A DNA stretch of 64,000 nt, from positions 45,123,117 through 45,187,116 of the forward strand of contig OU862912.1 in the NCBI GenBank assembly GCA_917880885.1. Direction: 5' to 3'. A program made the position numbers and the translations under genes. The stretch comes from Limnephilus marmoratus. Taxonomy: Eukaryota; Arthropoda; Insecta; Trichoptera; Limnephilidae. Below the pieces are notes generated by a model, which did no database searches, was not told the origin of the DNA, and saw only the letters and a program-made list of their open reading frames with translations. The number at the start of each line of letters is the position of its first letter. The first letter of the stretch is position 1. Of the stretch, positions 32,226 through 43,198 are shown in pieces.

Positions 32226-33444
32226 AGAATCATCTTCTTTCCAGTATTGTTACTATTTGTTTTAATACCGTTAGATTATGATTAACATAATATTAAAATT
32301 TAAAAATATTCAATTGAACCGTAGGTACTTAGTGCTTTTTAAAGTTTAATCTATTTTCCATTCAACCATCGTGGGGTTAATGCATGTGTTTCCAACTTAG
32401 TTACCTACAACTCGATTCTACCTAGGATCAAGTCAGTTGTTTGTGTTTACATGTAAGTTTATGAAGTTAACACAAAAAAGTTAATTGTAAATAACCTCAA
32501 ATTAAAGAAATTATTGAGGTACTCCGTTCTATTCGTAATTTAAATGCTTTCTTTAAGTTCACAATTTTTATCGGTCACGGTATCAACAATAATTACATTA
32601 ATAATATTTGCATTATTAAGCATGTTACAGAGATTATAATACATGATATGTAACTATTATAAAAAAACCTACCTATAGCATAAATATTTAATAAGTACAT
32701 TAACATAAAACATTAAATACCTACTCTCTCACCTCTAAGCAAGAACCAAACCAGAGATAACCTCTTTTAAATACTTACATCTATTTGAATTTAACTCATG
32801 TTTTTTTTGACTGAAAACTTGGAAGTGGAAATTAACCCATTTCCCGACATCTGATCGAGCTGAAACTCGGCAGATAGTTTCGTTGTCGAAGATAATGCAT
32901 TCTATCAACTTTTGGTGGCAATCACGCAACAGACACAAGGTCAAATATACGCATTTTTCCTAAATTCGCGGAAATTAATGAACTTGATATACGAAATAAA
33001 TGTCGGTTTTAGAAATCATTGAAATTTGGCAAGGTTGATTCCGATTACTGGGATGGAAGGTTCAAACCTCAGTTAAAAAAAAATGTTTTTTTTTTTAAGT
33101 TTTTAAAATACTTTTGAAAATTTATGTACTTATTATAGTAAAAAATAGTTTTTCACTAGTTGATTTTTTCCTTATTAATTTTCTCTCCTGTGTTTTCGTT
33201 CCAATCATCCATCTATCGAAAAACCAAATCCTTTCCCTTACGATTGATATACAAACGGATCGCATTACTAGGTACATTACTAGCTACCCGAATCTGACTA
33301 AAATAAACCAAATATAAATATAAAATATACATATAAGATTTTTAATTTTCATCAAGATTTTTAATTTTTATCATGGTAAAGACTAGGTAAAAATCAAATA
33401 CTTTTCTGTGTTTAAAACGGGTATTTTCATTTATTTTAGATTTT

Positions 33445-33605
33445 GTTAAGTTTTAAGATTTTCACGGCCAAAAGCATTTTCGTTATTGTTTTAGATTTAG
33501 ATTGGATTTTAGATTTTCACGGCCAAAAGTATTTTTGTTATTTATTTTTGGGGTGTTATGCCGTTTTGTGCGCAACAAGGCATAACACCCCAAAAATAAA
33601 TTACA
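33445..33605. repeat. Relic related to the ends of the Penelope-like element
   Basis: GATTTTCACGGCCAAAAG occurs twice (33460 and 33513). It is the reverse complement of sequence in the last 35 bases of the PLE (24631-24655). It is followed by TTTTTGGGGTGTTATGCCG, similar to the PLE start TTTTGGGGTATTATGCCG. An inverse copy GGCATAACACCCCAAAAA follows about 15 bases later, making a tight hairpin. No coding. Confidence 0.55.
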
Positions 33606-33609
33606 AAAA

Positions 33610-35286
33610 AAAAGCTATTTTCATGTCCCTATTGGTTGTATAATGTACATGTAGTAGGTACGGTAAATAAATTGTTCGTATGCCTTTTCCTCTGTCAATT
33701 TCCTACGCCTTTTTGTCGAATTGAAAATTAATTGCTTCAAAATTATTTTTGTTTTGTCTTAATCTTCAAAAATACTTGTTTTATTTTTAACTGTCATTTT
33801 CATAATATTATGTAAACAAAAACCTAGCTAACAACCCACTCTGTAAATGCCATCTCATCACGTGCGTTTCACACCTAGTGAGATGGGCAATACGTCATTA
33901 CTAAAATCAAATGTTTTATTAAAATAATTAAAAATATAAATAAATAAACAAAAAGTAGTATTCATATGAAATGTTGTTAATACGCAACATGTACCAGTAT
34001 TATTGCGGTTGTAAGTGGATCATTATATTTATTATAATTTATTCAAACCATTTGATAAATATGTAAACAAATTCTTGCATAATAATGATTATTTTTATTA
34101 ACGATATTATTACGTTTTGATATACTTGGTCGAAGGTTTTATTGAATGAAATGAACTATGACTGTACTTGTCGTGTAGCGTGTAGGTAACGTGTGCTAAT
34201 CACGAAACACAGGGGTGTACGAAAATCTAAGAGTTTGAAATGATAATTTGGGTTACAAGCGGTAGAAAGAGTATGTACATAAATTAATTATAATATTTAT
34301 TGAAATATATACAAAGACTATAAATTACATTGTTTAAACATTTGTATATCAAGTTATTTTTATATATTTCAAAAATAAATAAAAAAAATAGGTAGATAAT
34401 AGGATAATACCTATTCGGTTAAAATTATTTTGACCATAAAAACGTTATACATACAATGAATTGTTTTGGACTAATTCATTTGAAGGAAATCTATTAAAAA
34501 ATCATTAAATAATAATATAACATATTACCTTCGTCATTCGCATTTCTACCGATTTATTACATATTTTCCTGAAACACTTTTAAACCTAGTTTTAAAGCTC
34601 TTAAAAAATTATATGTTATTCTTGAAGACCTGTACATTCTCCACGCCGCGCCGCGGCCGAAACGGCAACTATATGAAATTCCCTCGATAGAAAAAAATCG
34701 CAAATTATGCTCCGGAAAATTTTTCAGTTATTTTACAAGTTTTCTTTAAATACTATTTTATACAATCCTCACGAGATTTTTGTTCTACTTTAAACGAGCC
34801 GTGTTTTTAACATTTTCACAATTTTCGCTTAAATATTAACGTTTTTTAATATTATCGTGCTCCAGATAACATTCGTATTTACATATCTCTCCTTCTTTTT
34901 CTTTTTTAATGTGTACTACCTGCCCTTGACGCTTTCTCTGTAGGAAAATATGAAAGGAAATTTATATAATAAAAAAATCACAATGGTGGCATGTAAATTA
35001 CCTTCGAACTACGAATCAGTTTGATATCAATCTATTATTAATTTGACATTTATTAATTGCTCGTACTATAATAATTATTCTTGCTTACCGTAGGATCTTG
35101 ACTGATTCCAATTATATTTCAATATCTTTGGACTCCAACATGTGATTACTTAACCTTGTCTTCTAGAGTAAGTTCATTTAAAGCTCACTTGAAGTATAAT
35201 AGCATAAACTGCGCTTTACAAGTGTTATGCTACTATTAGTACATAATTATTTACTGGTTAATTAAAGATATGTACCATCCTGTTCT
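33610..35286. other. AT-rich intronic stretch, nothing identified
   Basis: No credible coding, RNA gene or element end. One GC-rich island CCACGCCGCGCCGCGGCCGA at 34640-34659 stands out but has no identified role. Confidence 0.5.
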
Positions 35287-35290
35287 AGGG

Positions 35291-35892
35291 AGTTAACTTT
35301 TGATGTCGTGTAGTGTAAAAAAAAAATATACTTGTGGATAAATTATCCTTTATTGTTTAATTACACAATACAACTTAAAATAAGTACAATTTCAAAGGGA
35401 ACTATTATGTGAGCAATACAACAAGCAAGTGCTTGGATTCAATGCACAAAATAGATTAACTAGTGGAAGTAAGAGTCGGGGTTTATATAGTCCCTGCTGG
35501 CGTGGTGGGGGGGCGTCGTCTTCCTATTTTCGGTGCTGCATGTCAAGGGGTCAATATGTTATCCTGATAATGGGGTTGTTGTCCCGATGCTCGTGGATAC
35601 GTGGGGTTTCGTAATCCAGTCTTTTATTTTGGGACTGTTCGGCGTGAGGGCTGCGTTAAGTACATCCAAATGTTCGTTGGTTTGTCTATTAATGATTTTC
35701 TTCGAGTTGGTATGTCGATTAAGGGATAGTGATTAGAGTATATCATCCCGGTAATGGTCCTCGGCTGGATGCAGCTGTTATCAATAAACATGTAGGGTTT
35801 ATTAGTTTATTTTTAGGCAAGATGAAGTGCCGGTTGCAATGGGCGTACTGCGATGTCTTCTTGTAGGTGGGGGTCGTTTAGGGTGGTTAACT
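35291..35892 (-). repeat. 3' LTR of the errantivirus-type element
   Basis: 602 bp, matching the copy at 40089-40690 by eye in sequence and length. On the - strand it is preceded by the polypurine tract AGGGGGGGAG (35893-35902). Confidence 0.9.
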
Positions 35893-37159
35893 CTCCCCCC
35901 CTAAAATTGAAACTCCTTCGCACTGTGAAGAGTTTATATCTTCTCCAAAGGATATATCCGATGGCCGTAATTATCAGGCAGCTGGTAAGTGTTAGGTGTA
36001 TAGTTCCTTCAAATCCCGTCGTAGTGGTAGGGATATCGAGTTCTCTGCGTGGTTCTTGTATTTCGTCAACATGTAGGATGGGTAGTTTTAGTACATGTAA
36101 TTCTTCCTTCGAATATGTAATGAGTAATGTTTCTTGGTTAACGATTCTTCCCATAGTGAAAGTCCTTCCTTGTATACTGCACTCGTCGTTTGTTACAAGT
36201 ACAGATTTGGAAATTACTATATTCTGTTGATGTTGAGGGCATTGTGCTTTTAATGCTGTTGGTTCGTTGCGAAATAGATACATCATGTTATCTCCGATGA
36301 CGTGTGTATATTCTTCTGGGCAAATAATCTGGCGTAGACTGCAGTTCTGTTCGCTGTGGTTTTCTAGTACGGTAGTTGTGCAGTCATCGATGGAGTTGAG
36401 TTCTTTGTTGCATATGCTGAGGCTGTCTGTAATAACTTGGCACTTGTGTGCGTTATACATCTGCTTTCCATCTCTCAATAATCGTCTCGGTAGGAAGTGG
36501 GGTTGGAAACATTTATTGTTAGTTTTGGAGATGATGGGAATTATTTCGTTATACATATAGACGGTGCGTTCTACTAAAGTTAGAGAGAGAATAAAGTGCA
36601 AAGTTTGTTTAACTTTAATGAATTTAACTTGCAAAAAGCGTTGAATAATATCAAAATCTTTAGAAGGTAGCTGTTCAGGATTTACATGTGAAATAGATTC
36701 CATAAATACCTTTGGTTTTATAATGCTAGGGTGGTACATTCCATGAGAGGCAAACGTGATAGCTTCTGTAATTCTTGTTATTAATTCGGTAATAGTTTCC
36801 GTCTGATAAATCAAATGTGTAATCAACAAGTCTGTCTTATCTTCATAATGGTCATGGCTCATTTGTGACCAAAGTACCATTTGGTTATGTGAAATATTTT
36901 TTAGTTTACCGTAATAATCCTCTAATGATCTTGAACTCAACGAGATTCTCTTTTCATTAATATTTTGGTTAGTTTCAATTCGTTGCACTAATTTATCTAA
37001 ATCATTATCATCTAAGTTTCCCGTAATCCCTTTAATTATTGTACCGAGTCCGTTTATTAGGCCTCTTTTATATCTATTTACAACTAAATTGTCCATTATC
37101 TGATTATTATGATCTATTAAATATTTCAAACGTTCTAATCCTACATGTGGTAAAGTCAC
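35813..37159 (-). CDS. env: Env-like membrane glycoprotein, N-terminus missing
   Basis: A 448-residue frame, open upstream to the stop at about 37283, so the listed ATG need not be the start. A furin-type site RYKR is followed by GLINGLGTIIKGITG, the fusion-peptide position of the baculovirus F / errantivirus Env family. Then come a Cys-containing ectodomain and a C-terminal hydrophobic segment (LTLTSCLIITAIGYILW) with a short basic tail. The 3' end of the frame lies in the LTR. No signal peptide is seen: the integrase deletion appears to have removed the start of env, so surface expression is doubtful. Description only. Confidence 0.75.
   Translation of the reverse strand: MTLPHVGLERLKYLIDHNNQIMDNLVVNRYKRGLINGLGTIIKGITGNLDDNDLDKLVQRIETNQNINEKRISLSSRSLEDYYGKLKNISHNQMVLWSQMSHDHYEDKTDLLITHLIYQTETITELITRITEAITFASHGMYHPSIIKPKVFMESISHVNPEQLPSKDFDIIQRFLQVKFIKVKQTLHFILSLTLVERTVYMYNEIIPIISKTNNKCFQPHFLPRRLLRDGKQMYNAHKCQVITDSLSICNKELNSIDDCTTTVLENHSEQNCSLRQIICPEEYTHVIGDNMMYLFRNEPTALKAQCPQHQQNIVISKSVLVTNDECSIQGRTFTMGRIVNQETLLITYSKEELHVLKLPILHVDEIQEPRRELDIPTTTTGFEGTIHLTLTSCLIITAIGYILWRRYKLFTVRRSFNFRGGELTTLNDPHLQEDIAVRPLQPALHLA
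35893..35902 (-). promoter_or_regulatory. Polypurine tract
   Basis: AGGGGGGGAG on the - strand, directly upstream of the 3' LTR, the plus-strand primer site of an LTR element. Confidence 0.8.
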
Positions 37160-37282
37160 ATTGTTACTTTTTATAAATTTATCATAATTAATTCCTAGTT
37201 GTTGCGATTGTTCAATAAGTTCAGTTAAATCTAGGGTATGAATGACGTGCCACTGTCCTTCGACGGCTCGTGCATTTCGTAT

Positions 37283-38089
37283 TTAGAATTTTGACATATT
37301 ATACACGTTTTTTAAAAAATCTTTTATTTTTGTCCGCATATTATTAAAATAGTGCGTCCGTTTTATTTTACTGAGTAGGGCATCTAGACCCATGTGACGC
37401 TGGTTCTCGACATGCGTCGAACGAATTATCCCCTTTTGTTCTTCTAATTTTATGGGTTCAATCTTAACATTTGTAAAACGTATTAATTTTAATGAGTTCT
37501 TATCAATATTTTTTCTATAACATTCGCTTAAACACTCATATAATCTATCGTTATTTATAATTACTGCATATTTATCTTTATCTAAACATGTTTTAATCAA
37601 TTTTAAAAATATTGCTTCTGCATTTTCTAAAGGGATACACCATACAAGGTCCGTACCTTTTTCCTTAGCTCTCAAACTATGCTTCTCAATATCGCTTAGT
37701 TCAATAAAAATCCTATTCATACGCGGGGGTGGGTGTTCGTTACGAATTGGGATTCCACCCTCATGGTCATCCACATTGCTATGCACGGTGTCAGTGACAC
37801 TCTGGGCGCCCGAGGTGGCTTCTACTCGTAATGAATCATGCTCCTCACCGTCCTCACTATAATGAATTTCGACTCTTGAAAGTGCGTCAGCTACATGGTT
37901 ATTACAACCTCGCTTATGTCTAATCGTATAATCATATTCCTGGAGTTTGAGTCTCCACCTAGTAAGTTTGGCGTTTGGTTCTTTTAACTTGGTTAACCAT
38001 ACTAACGGTTGGTGATCCGTTTCTATGATAAAATGTTTACCATAAATATACGGACGGAATTGCTGGAGGGACCATAGTATACCAAGCAA
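37283..38089 (-). pseudogene. pol: Pol fragment: RNase H and the integrase zinc-finger start
   Basis: A 268-codon frame. In-frame sequence extends back to the deletion point near 38160 (PIAYISRTLSK, KYNTTEKELLGIL). RNase H and tether motifs are HFIIETDHQPLVWL and CNNHVADALSRVE. The C-terminal piece HMGLDALLSKIKRTHYFNNM resembles the N-terminal integrase zinc finger, but the paired cysteines are not seen and the frame stops right after. The whole DDE catalytic core and the C-terminal domain are absent before env begins about 120 bases on. Integration of this copy therefore needed integrase from another element. Confidence 0.85.
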
Positions 38090-38135
38090 TTCCTTTTCCG
38101 TCGTATTGTATTTAGTTTCCGTTTTTGACAGTGTC

Positions 38136-38843
38136 CTAGAAATATAGGCAATAGGTTGAGTTTTTTTTCTCGACTATATGGACAGGGCTTGCCCAAGGCG
38201 AATCGCTTGGTCGGATGATTCCATCCTTTAGAAGTTGGGCGACTTGCCTTTCAACTTCAAGCCTCTGCTCATACGGTAACCGATAAGCGCGTTGATACAC
38301 AGGTTCTTCTTTAATTAATTTTATTTCATGTTTTACATGAGGTGAGCAATTAGCTACCAGTTCCTCAGAAAACAAATCTCTATTTTTCTCCAATAACTCA
38401 TCAAGTCTATTTATATCCATTACATGGAACAACTGAACTTGTCTGGTTGGAGTTTTTAAAATATTATTACAGTTGTTTAAAATTAATGTTGCATTCATTA
38501 ATTTCAACATATCTATCCCCATTAAAACATCGTATTTGTGGGAAAAGTCAAAAATATAAAAACGCATTTCAGCATTATTATTGCCGAATACTCTTTTCCA
38601 AAATGGAGTCACGACGGCACCTCTATGGGTAGTCGTAGAGTGTGCTGTTTGTACAGTAAACTCTTCGTTTACATATCTACAGTCACGAAATAATCTATTA
38701 TACACATTTTTATTCATGAATGATTTGGAGCTTCCCGTATCAATCAGAATTTTTATATTTAATGGCGCTACTACATATGGTAGGCCATTGTTAATATGAT
38801 TCAGGTGGACTAGGTTTCTCGGGGAGATTCTTGGTCTTCCCAC
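38136..38843 (-). pseudogene. pol: Pol fragment: protease and the first part of RT
   Basis: A 235-codon frame overlaps the end of gag. The aspartic protease active site is ILIDTGSSKSF near residue 32. The RT start follows: RLEVERQVAQLLKDGIIRP and SPWASPVHIVEKK. Within a run of A bases (about 38160-38170) the sequence jumps to the RNase H region, and the frame stops a few codons later. The palm with its catalytic YxDD motif is missing, roughly 200 residues, so no active RT can be made from this copy. The deletion is a break, not a sequencing shift: no RT palm sequence is found elsewhere in the element. Confidence 0.85.
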
Positions 38844-39802
38844 AAATCCGGCCGTTCCTGATCATTCCCGTCTGTATAAAATAGCTCTTGTGTCGTACGT
38901 CCATTGCCGAGGTCGATGACCGGGCCTTTAGGAGGTCGAGGCATTGGGGCCGTTCTCATACTGACATCACCGGAACGCGCATGATGCGTATTAAAATTAT
39001 TATTATTATTTCCTTGCCACGGGCGGTTTTGTACGTACTTATGCGTTTGGTTGTTATTATTATGCCACGGTTTATTATTATAATTGTTAAGGTGATTATG
39101 ATTATTATGATTAAAGTTATTATGAGGTTTGAACGAATTTTGCGTTTGCGGTGGAAAAAAGTTAGGGCGAGTAAAAGGTTTATTTGATTGGCTTTGTCCT
39201 GGACGCATGAAATTAGATGGTCCTGCTTGTGGAAACACAAGATTTTGTTTAGACCGTTGATGGAGCTCGCCATGAGCCTCCAGCATTCTTATTTCCGTGC
39301 ACAGGGCATCATAATTTTTGGTTAAGTTTGCGCATTTAATGTGCGTTGGCATTAGATTCAACAATGTATTTCTTGCTGTATCTTTGTATGGTTCCATCAA
39401 TATGTGGGCACTAGGTCCTCCATATTGATCAGAAATTTTTATTTTAATTGAAAAAAGAATTTGATTGATTTCGTGGATCGTTGAGGAGAAATCCTTTTGA
39501 CCGCGGTTGAAGTTGATTAGTTCGGTTTGCAATAATGTAACAGACTTATTGTCCCCACATTCGTTTTTTAGCGTTTCTAATATGGTTTCAATATTGTTAT
39601 CATGATCGCACATGAGAATTACGTGAAGTGCTTTGCCACGTAATCTTGAGATTATTTTCTCAACATTGCTTGGTGTATTGCCGTTTCTAGTAATGAACCC
39701 CCTGGCTGATTTTATGAATAAGTTGATGTCTTGGGGAGAGCCACTATACTCCAATATCGACTCTGCGTATTGGGGAGCGGGTCTCTCATTTGGCTGTGCC
39801 AT
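38810..39802 (-). CDS. gag: Gag-like structural protein
   Basis: A 330-residue intact frame. The N-terminal two thirds are helical capsid-type sequence of errantivirus Gag (motifs such as YSGSPQDINLFI, ISRLRGKALHVIL and KNYDALCTEIRMLE). The last third is Asn/His-rich low complexity with basic and RPW-type patches and no CCHC knuckle, as in several errantiviruses. The frame ends 34 bases past the start of the downstream protease/pol frame, which is consistent with a -1 frameshift for Gag-Pol. It would form the particle core in the cytoplasm. The frame is intact in a deleted element, so it may still be made. Confidence 0.75.
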   Translation of the reverse strand: MAQPNERPAPQYAESILEYSGSPQDINLFIKSARGFITRNGNTPSNVEKIISRLRGKALHVILMCDHDNNIETILETLKNECGDNKSVTLLQTELINFNRGQKDFSSTIHEINQILFSIKIKISDQYGGPSAHILMEPYKDTARNTLLNLMPTHIKCANLTKNYDALCTEIRMLEAHGELHQRSKQNLVFPQAGPSNFMRPGQSQSNKPFTRPNFFPPQTQNSFKPHNNFNHNNHNHLNNYNNKPWHNNNNQTHKYVQNRPWQGNNNNNFNTHHARSGDVSMRTAPMPRPPKGPVIDLGNGRTTQELFYTDGNDQERPDLWEDQESPRET

Positions 39803-40071
39803 TTTTCAAAAAATTAAAAAAAAAATAGAAATATACAAAGTGACTTTAAAAAATTTAGTTTTCTCTCTAACCTTTTGGATAAGGTAGGGAAGGGATCTAT
39901 CGTACGTATGGGATAGACGATCAATTGAAAAATGTACTCACAGAAGTATTGATGCGACGATCTTCATTGCCAAGTTAACAAATTTTTTTGGTGTGTGGTC
40001 CTTTCGCGTTGAGATATTAAAATATCTAGGGAGTCCTAGTTTTGGCCAATTTTCAGACTTCCTCGAATTGA

Positions 40072-40089
40072 CCCACGTGCTGGGCGCCA
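40072..40089 (-). promoter_or_regulatory. Primer-binding site, tRNA-Lys type
   Basis: On the - strand the bases next to the LTR read TGGCGCCCAGCACGTGGG, the first T shared with the LTR end. TGGCGCCC is the usual start of a tRNA-Lys primer-binding site in gypsy-type errantiviruses. The later bases only loosely fit. Confidence 0.65.
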
Positions 40090-40690
40090 GTTAACTTTTG
40101 ATGTCGTGTAGTGTAAAAAAAAAATATACTTGTGGATAAATTATCCTTTATTGTTTAATTACACAATACAACTTAAAATAAGTACAATTTCAAAGGGAAC
40201 TATTATGTGAGCAATACAACAAGCAAGTGCTTGGATTCAATGCACAAAATAGATTAACTAGTGGAAGTAAGAGTCGGGGTTTATATAGTCCCTGCTGGCG
40301 TGGTGGGGGGGCGTCGTCTTCCTATTTTCGGTGCTGCATGTCAAGGGGTCAATATGTTATCCTGATAATGGGGTTGTTGTCCCGATGCTCGTGGATACGT
40401 GGGGTTTCGTAATCCAGTCTTTTATTTTGGGACTGTTCGGCGTGAGGGCTGCGTTAAGTACATCCAAATGTTCGTTGGTTTGTCTATTAATGATTTTCTT
40501 CGAGTTGGTATGTCGATTAAGGGATAGTGATTAGAGTATATCATCCCGGTAATGGTCCTCGGCTGGATGCAGCTGTTATCAATAAACATGTAGGGTTTAT
40601 TAGTTTATTTTTAGGCAAGATGAAGTGCCGGTTGCAATGGGCGTACTGCGATGTCTTCTTGTAGGTGGGGGTCGTTTAGGGTGGTTAACT
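40089..40690 (-). repeat. 5' LTR of the errantivirus-type element
   Basis: 602 bp, bounded by AGTTAAC/GTTAACT. On the - strand it is the upstream LTR. It is followed on the gene side by the primer-binding site. Confidence 0.9.
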
Positions 40691-41386
40691 AGGGAGTTTA
40701 TATTAATAAACTTAAAGTAATATAAACCCAGTCTGATGATAACTCCACCAAAATATATCTACGACATTCACAAGTAGATGTAATATATTTTGTGAACTGG
40801 CAGTGGAAAGCACCTACGAAATAGACATATGCAGTCACTGGGCATAAAATGCAGTCATTGTACGATTTTGAAAGTGTTCAAACTGTCAAGCGCCTTTGAC
40901 ACATTTTCCGATTTTTTTTTCCTGCCAGTCGATGCGCCCATGGCCCGTTTCAGACGGTAGATACCTAATGCAAAGAGTCGTAAATAATAAATGTGTGAAA
41001 TACAATGTGGGGGTAAACCACCAACCTTCCTAGAACATTACACTAATTTTAACCCTTTAGGCCTCGACCATATTTTGTCAGAGAGTAAAAATATTTTCGC
41101 TTTACAATAAAATCCAAATGAATTGAATATTTCTGAACATATCCGAAAACTAAAAATTGTTTTAGAAAGGTGATAAAATACGCTTTCAAAGTTTATAAAT
41201 CGAAAAAAACATAATTTTTGAAGTATCAAAATTTTGCATACAAACATAAAAAAGTTTTAAAAATTACGTTTTTTGTAACTAAAATTACTGATACTGATAA
41301 CGGAAGAAAAACACATGCATATTTTATTAGATAAATGTATTACAAACGTTATTGTCGCCTCACTTTTTTATCGTTCCATATAAAAA

Positions 41387-42819
41387 TCTATATATATAAA
41401 AATCAATTGCTGTTCGTCTGTCTCGCTAAAACTCGAGAACGGCTGGGCCGATTTAGTTGATTGTGGTTATGAAATGTTTGTCGTAGTCCAGGGAAGGTTT
41501 AAACGGTGAGAAAATATGGAAAAGTTGCGAGGAAGATAGTAAAAACTACAATTTCATTTTCCCATATAAACTGTTCTACCTACTTTCCTGTCAAACATTT
41601 GACGTTCGTCCCTTCGGTACGGTAGACTCGGGTCCACTAGAATTGAAGCAAATAAAATAATAATAATATAAGCTTTTTTCAAGTTTTCCAATACTTTGTA
41701 GAAGGTTCTTACGGAAAGAAAAATTAATAAAATTGCGCAGAACATTGAATAATTTCAGCAAACTTCGTACGTTTGGCAGTTCGCGAGTTTGACGAAATAA
41801 ATTTAGCACGCAGCTGTTTTTTTGTAAAGAATTGTCTATGGATTTTAAAAATGATGGATATTTTAAATATGTACCTGTGTCAGGTACGAAATTTGCCTGT
41901 TTCGCTTGGTCACGCCATTGGACTTTACTTATTTCATTCAAACATTGGGGATTTGATATGAATTGCTAACCGTTCATCCGATTGCGATGAAACTTTGGTG
42001 AATTGTTATGAGCACGCCCGCAAAGGTTTCTGTATATACTGGTGAGCTCTGGCATTATGAAATTTGTATAAAAATTGCAATTGGTGCCACGCGAACAGTT
42101 TGAAAACTGAATGTACCGGGACTGAATGTATGGAATGCGGGAGGGGGAGACGGATGGGATAGGGGTGAAGGATGAGTGACGGGAACTCGGGAAAGGGGGT
42201 TTGTGGGAGGGGAATCCGGGAGGGGGGAGGGAGGGAGGGAGTGGAACTCGGGAGGGGTGGTTCACGGGACAGGGGAAGCGGGCGAGTCGAGTGGGGAGAG
42301 GGAAGGCGGAAAAGGCGGAGTGGGAACGCCAGAAGGGAAGGGAACGCGGGAGAGGAAGGGGAGGCGGAAGGGGAACGGGACGAATGGGAAAGGGCACGAG
42401 CTCTGGCATCATGAAATTTGTATTAAAAAATTGCAATAGGTGGCACGCGAGCTGTTTGAAAACGGAATGTATCGGAAATGAATGTATGGAATGCAGGAGG
42501 GGGGAGGGGAACCCGGGAGGGCGGAGGGGAACTCGGAAGGGTGGAAGGGGGCTCGGGAGGGGGTTCCGCGAGAGGGAGGAGGCGATTACGGGAGGGGAGA
42601 GGAGAACTCCGAAGGATGGTTCGCGGGACGGGGAAGGGGGGGGGGGGAGTAGAGTGAGGAGAGGGAAGGTGGAGGAGGAGGAGTGGAAACGCGAGAGGAG
42701 AAGAGGACGCGGGGAAGGAAGGGGAGGAGGTAGGTGAACGGAACGAATGGGAAAGGACGCGCAGGGAGAAACAATTTCTTAATTAAATGGCATAGCAAAG
42801 CATGCCGGGTACCAGCTAG
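41387..42819 (+). mobile_element. Non-autonomous Helitron, 1.43 kb, A/T target
   Basis: Starts TCTATATATATAAAAATC just after A, and ends CATGCCGGGTACCAGCTAG just before T: the Helitron rule of 5' TC, 3' CTAG and A-T insertion without duplication. The paralogous repeat (59755-59775) has the joined TATAAAAA-TAATTCA empty site. The interior has two tandem ~360-bp units (GAGCTCTGGCAT-ATGAAATTTG plus a polypurine GGGA-rich tract). No Rep or helicase. Confidence 0.88.
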
Positions 42820-42899
42820 TAATTATTAAAAATTTCTAGTTTCATTTTTTTTTTCAAATTGCGATCTGAAACTCTGGTTTCATATAGGTCAACATTTTA

Positions 42900-43198
42900 G
42901 GCAGGGCGCACACATCAGGTTTTTCCATCCGATTGTCTGATCAGACAACCGGGAGGCTTTCGTGCCATACATTTCTTATGAAAGTCGGATAAACACCGCA
43001 CTCATCCGATTCGAAAACCGGATCGGTAATAAAAATACGCCACGCCCTTCCGCGCCGGCGGTCCAATCCTGTCCGACAACGGGCGTGGCCCCGGTTTTAA
43101 TACCTATCGGGTTTTCGAATCGGATCTGTGCGGTGTTTATCCGATCCGATTGTCCGATCAGACGATCAGAAAGCAAAACCCGATGTTTGCGCCCTGCC
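42900..43198. repeat. Hairpin MITE, ends GGCAGGGCGCA / TGCGCCCTGCC
   Basis: A 299-bp inverted-repeat element whose arms include CCGATTGTCTGATCAGAC and CCGATTGTCCGATCAGAC, GATTCGAAAACCGGATCGG and GGGTTTTCGAATCGGAT, around a GC-rich centre (GGGCGTGGCC). It is absent from the paralogous repeat at about 59840. The flanks TTA/TTG suggest a decayed 3-bp TWA target. Confidence 0.75.

Larger units (their letters stand above)
35291..40690 (-). mobile_element. Errantivirus-type LTR retroelement, internally deleted (TSD AGGG)
   Basis: A complete - strand insertion of 5.4 kb: two 602-bp LTRs (35291-35892 and 40089-40690), each AGTTAAC...GTTAACT, with no difference that I can find between them. A 4-bp duplication AGGG lies on both sides (35287-35290 and 40691-40694). 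Inside are gag, a protease/pol fragment, RNase H and env, the order of insect gypsy-group errantiviruses. The RT core and the integrase core are absent. The known full-length elements are about 7-7.5 kb, so about 2 kb is gone. Identical LTRs imply recent insertion of an already deleted genome. Confidence 0.9.

Noticed and set aside
35429..35736. Two small ORFs with identical copies at 40227-40534
   Set aside because: They lie within the LTRs and run opposite to the element; duplicates by virtue of the LTR pair.
38888..39273. ORFs of 99 and 105 codons overlapping gag
   Set aside because: Shadow frames of the Asn-rich gag tail (AAT/ATT repeats read as Ile runs).
41966..42798. Several long ORFs of 70-178 codons on both strands
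   Set aside because: They lie in the polypurine/polypyrimidine tracts of a Helitron. The open frames come from the base composition (GGN/GAR codons) and encode only low-complexity Gly/Arg/Glu or Pro/Ser/Leu.
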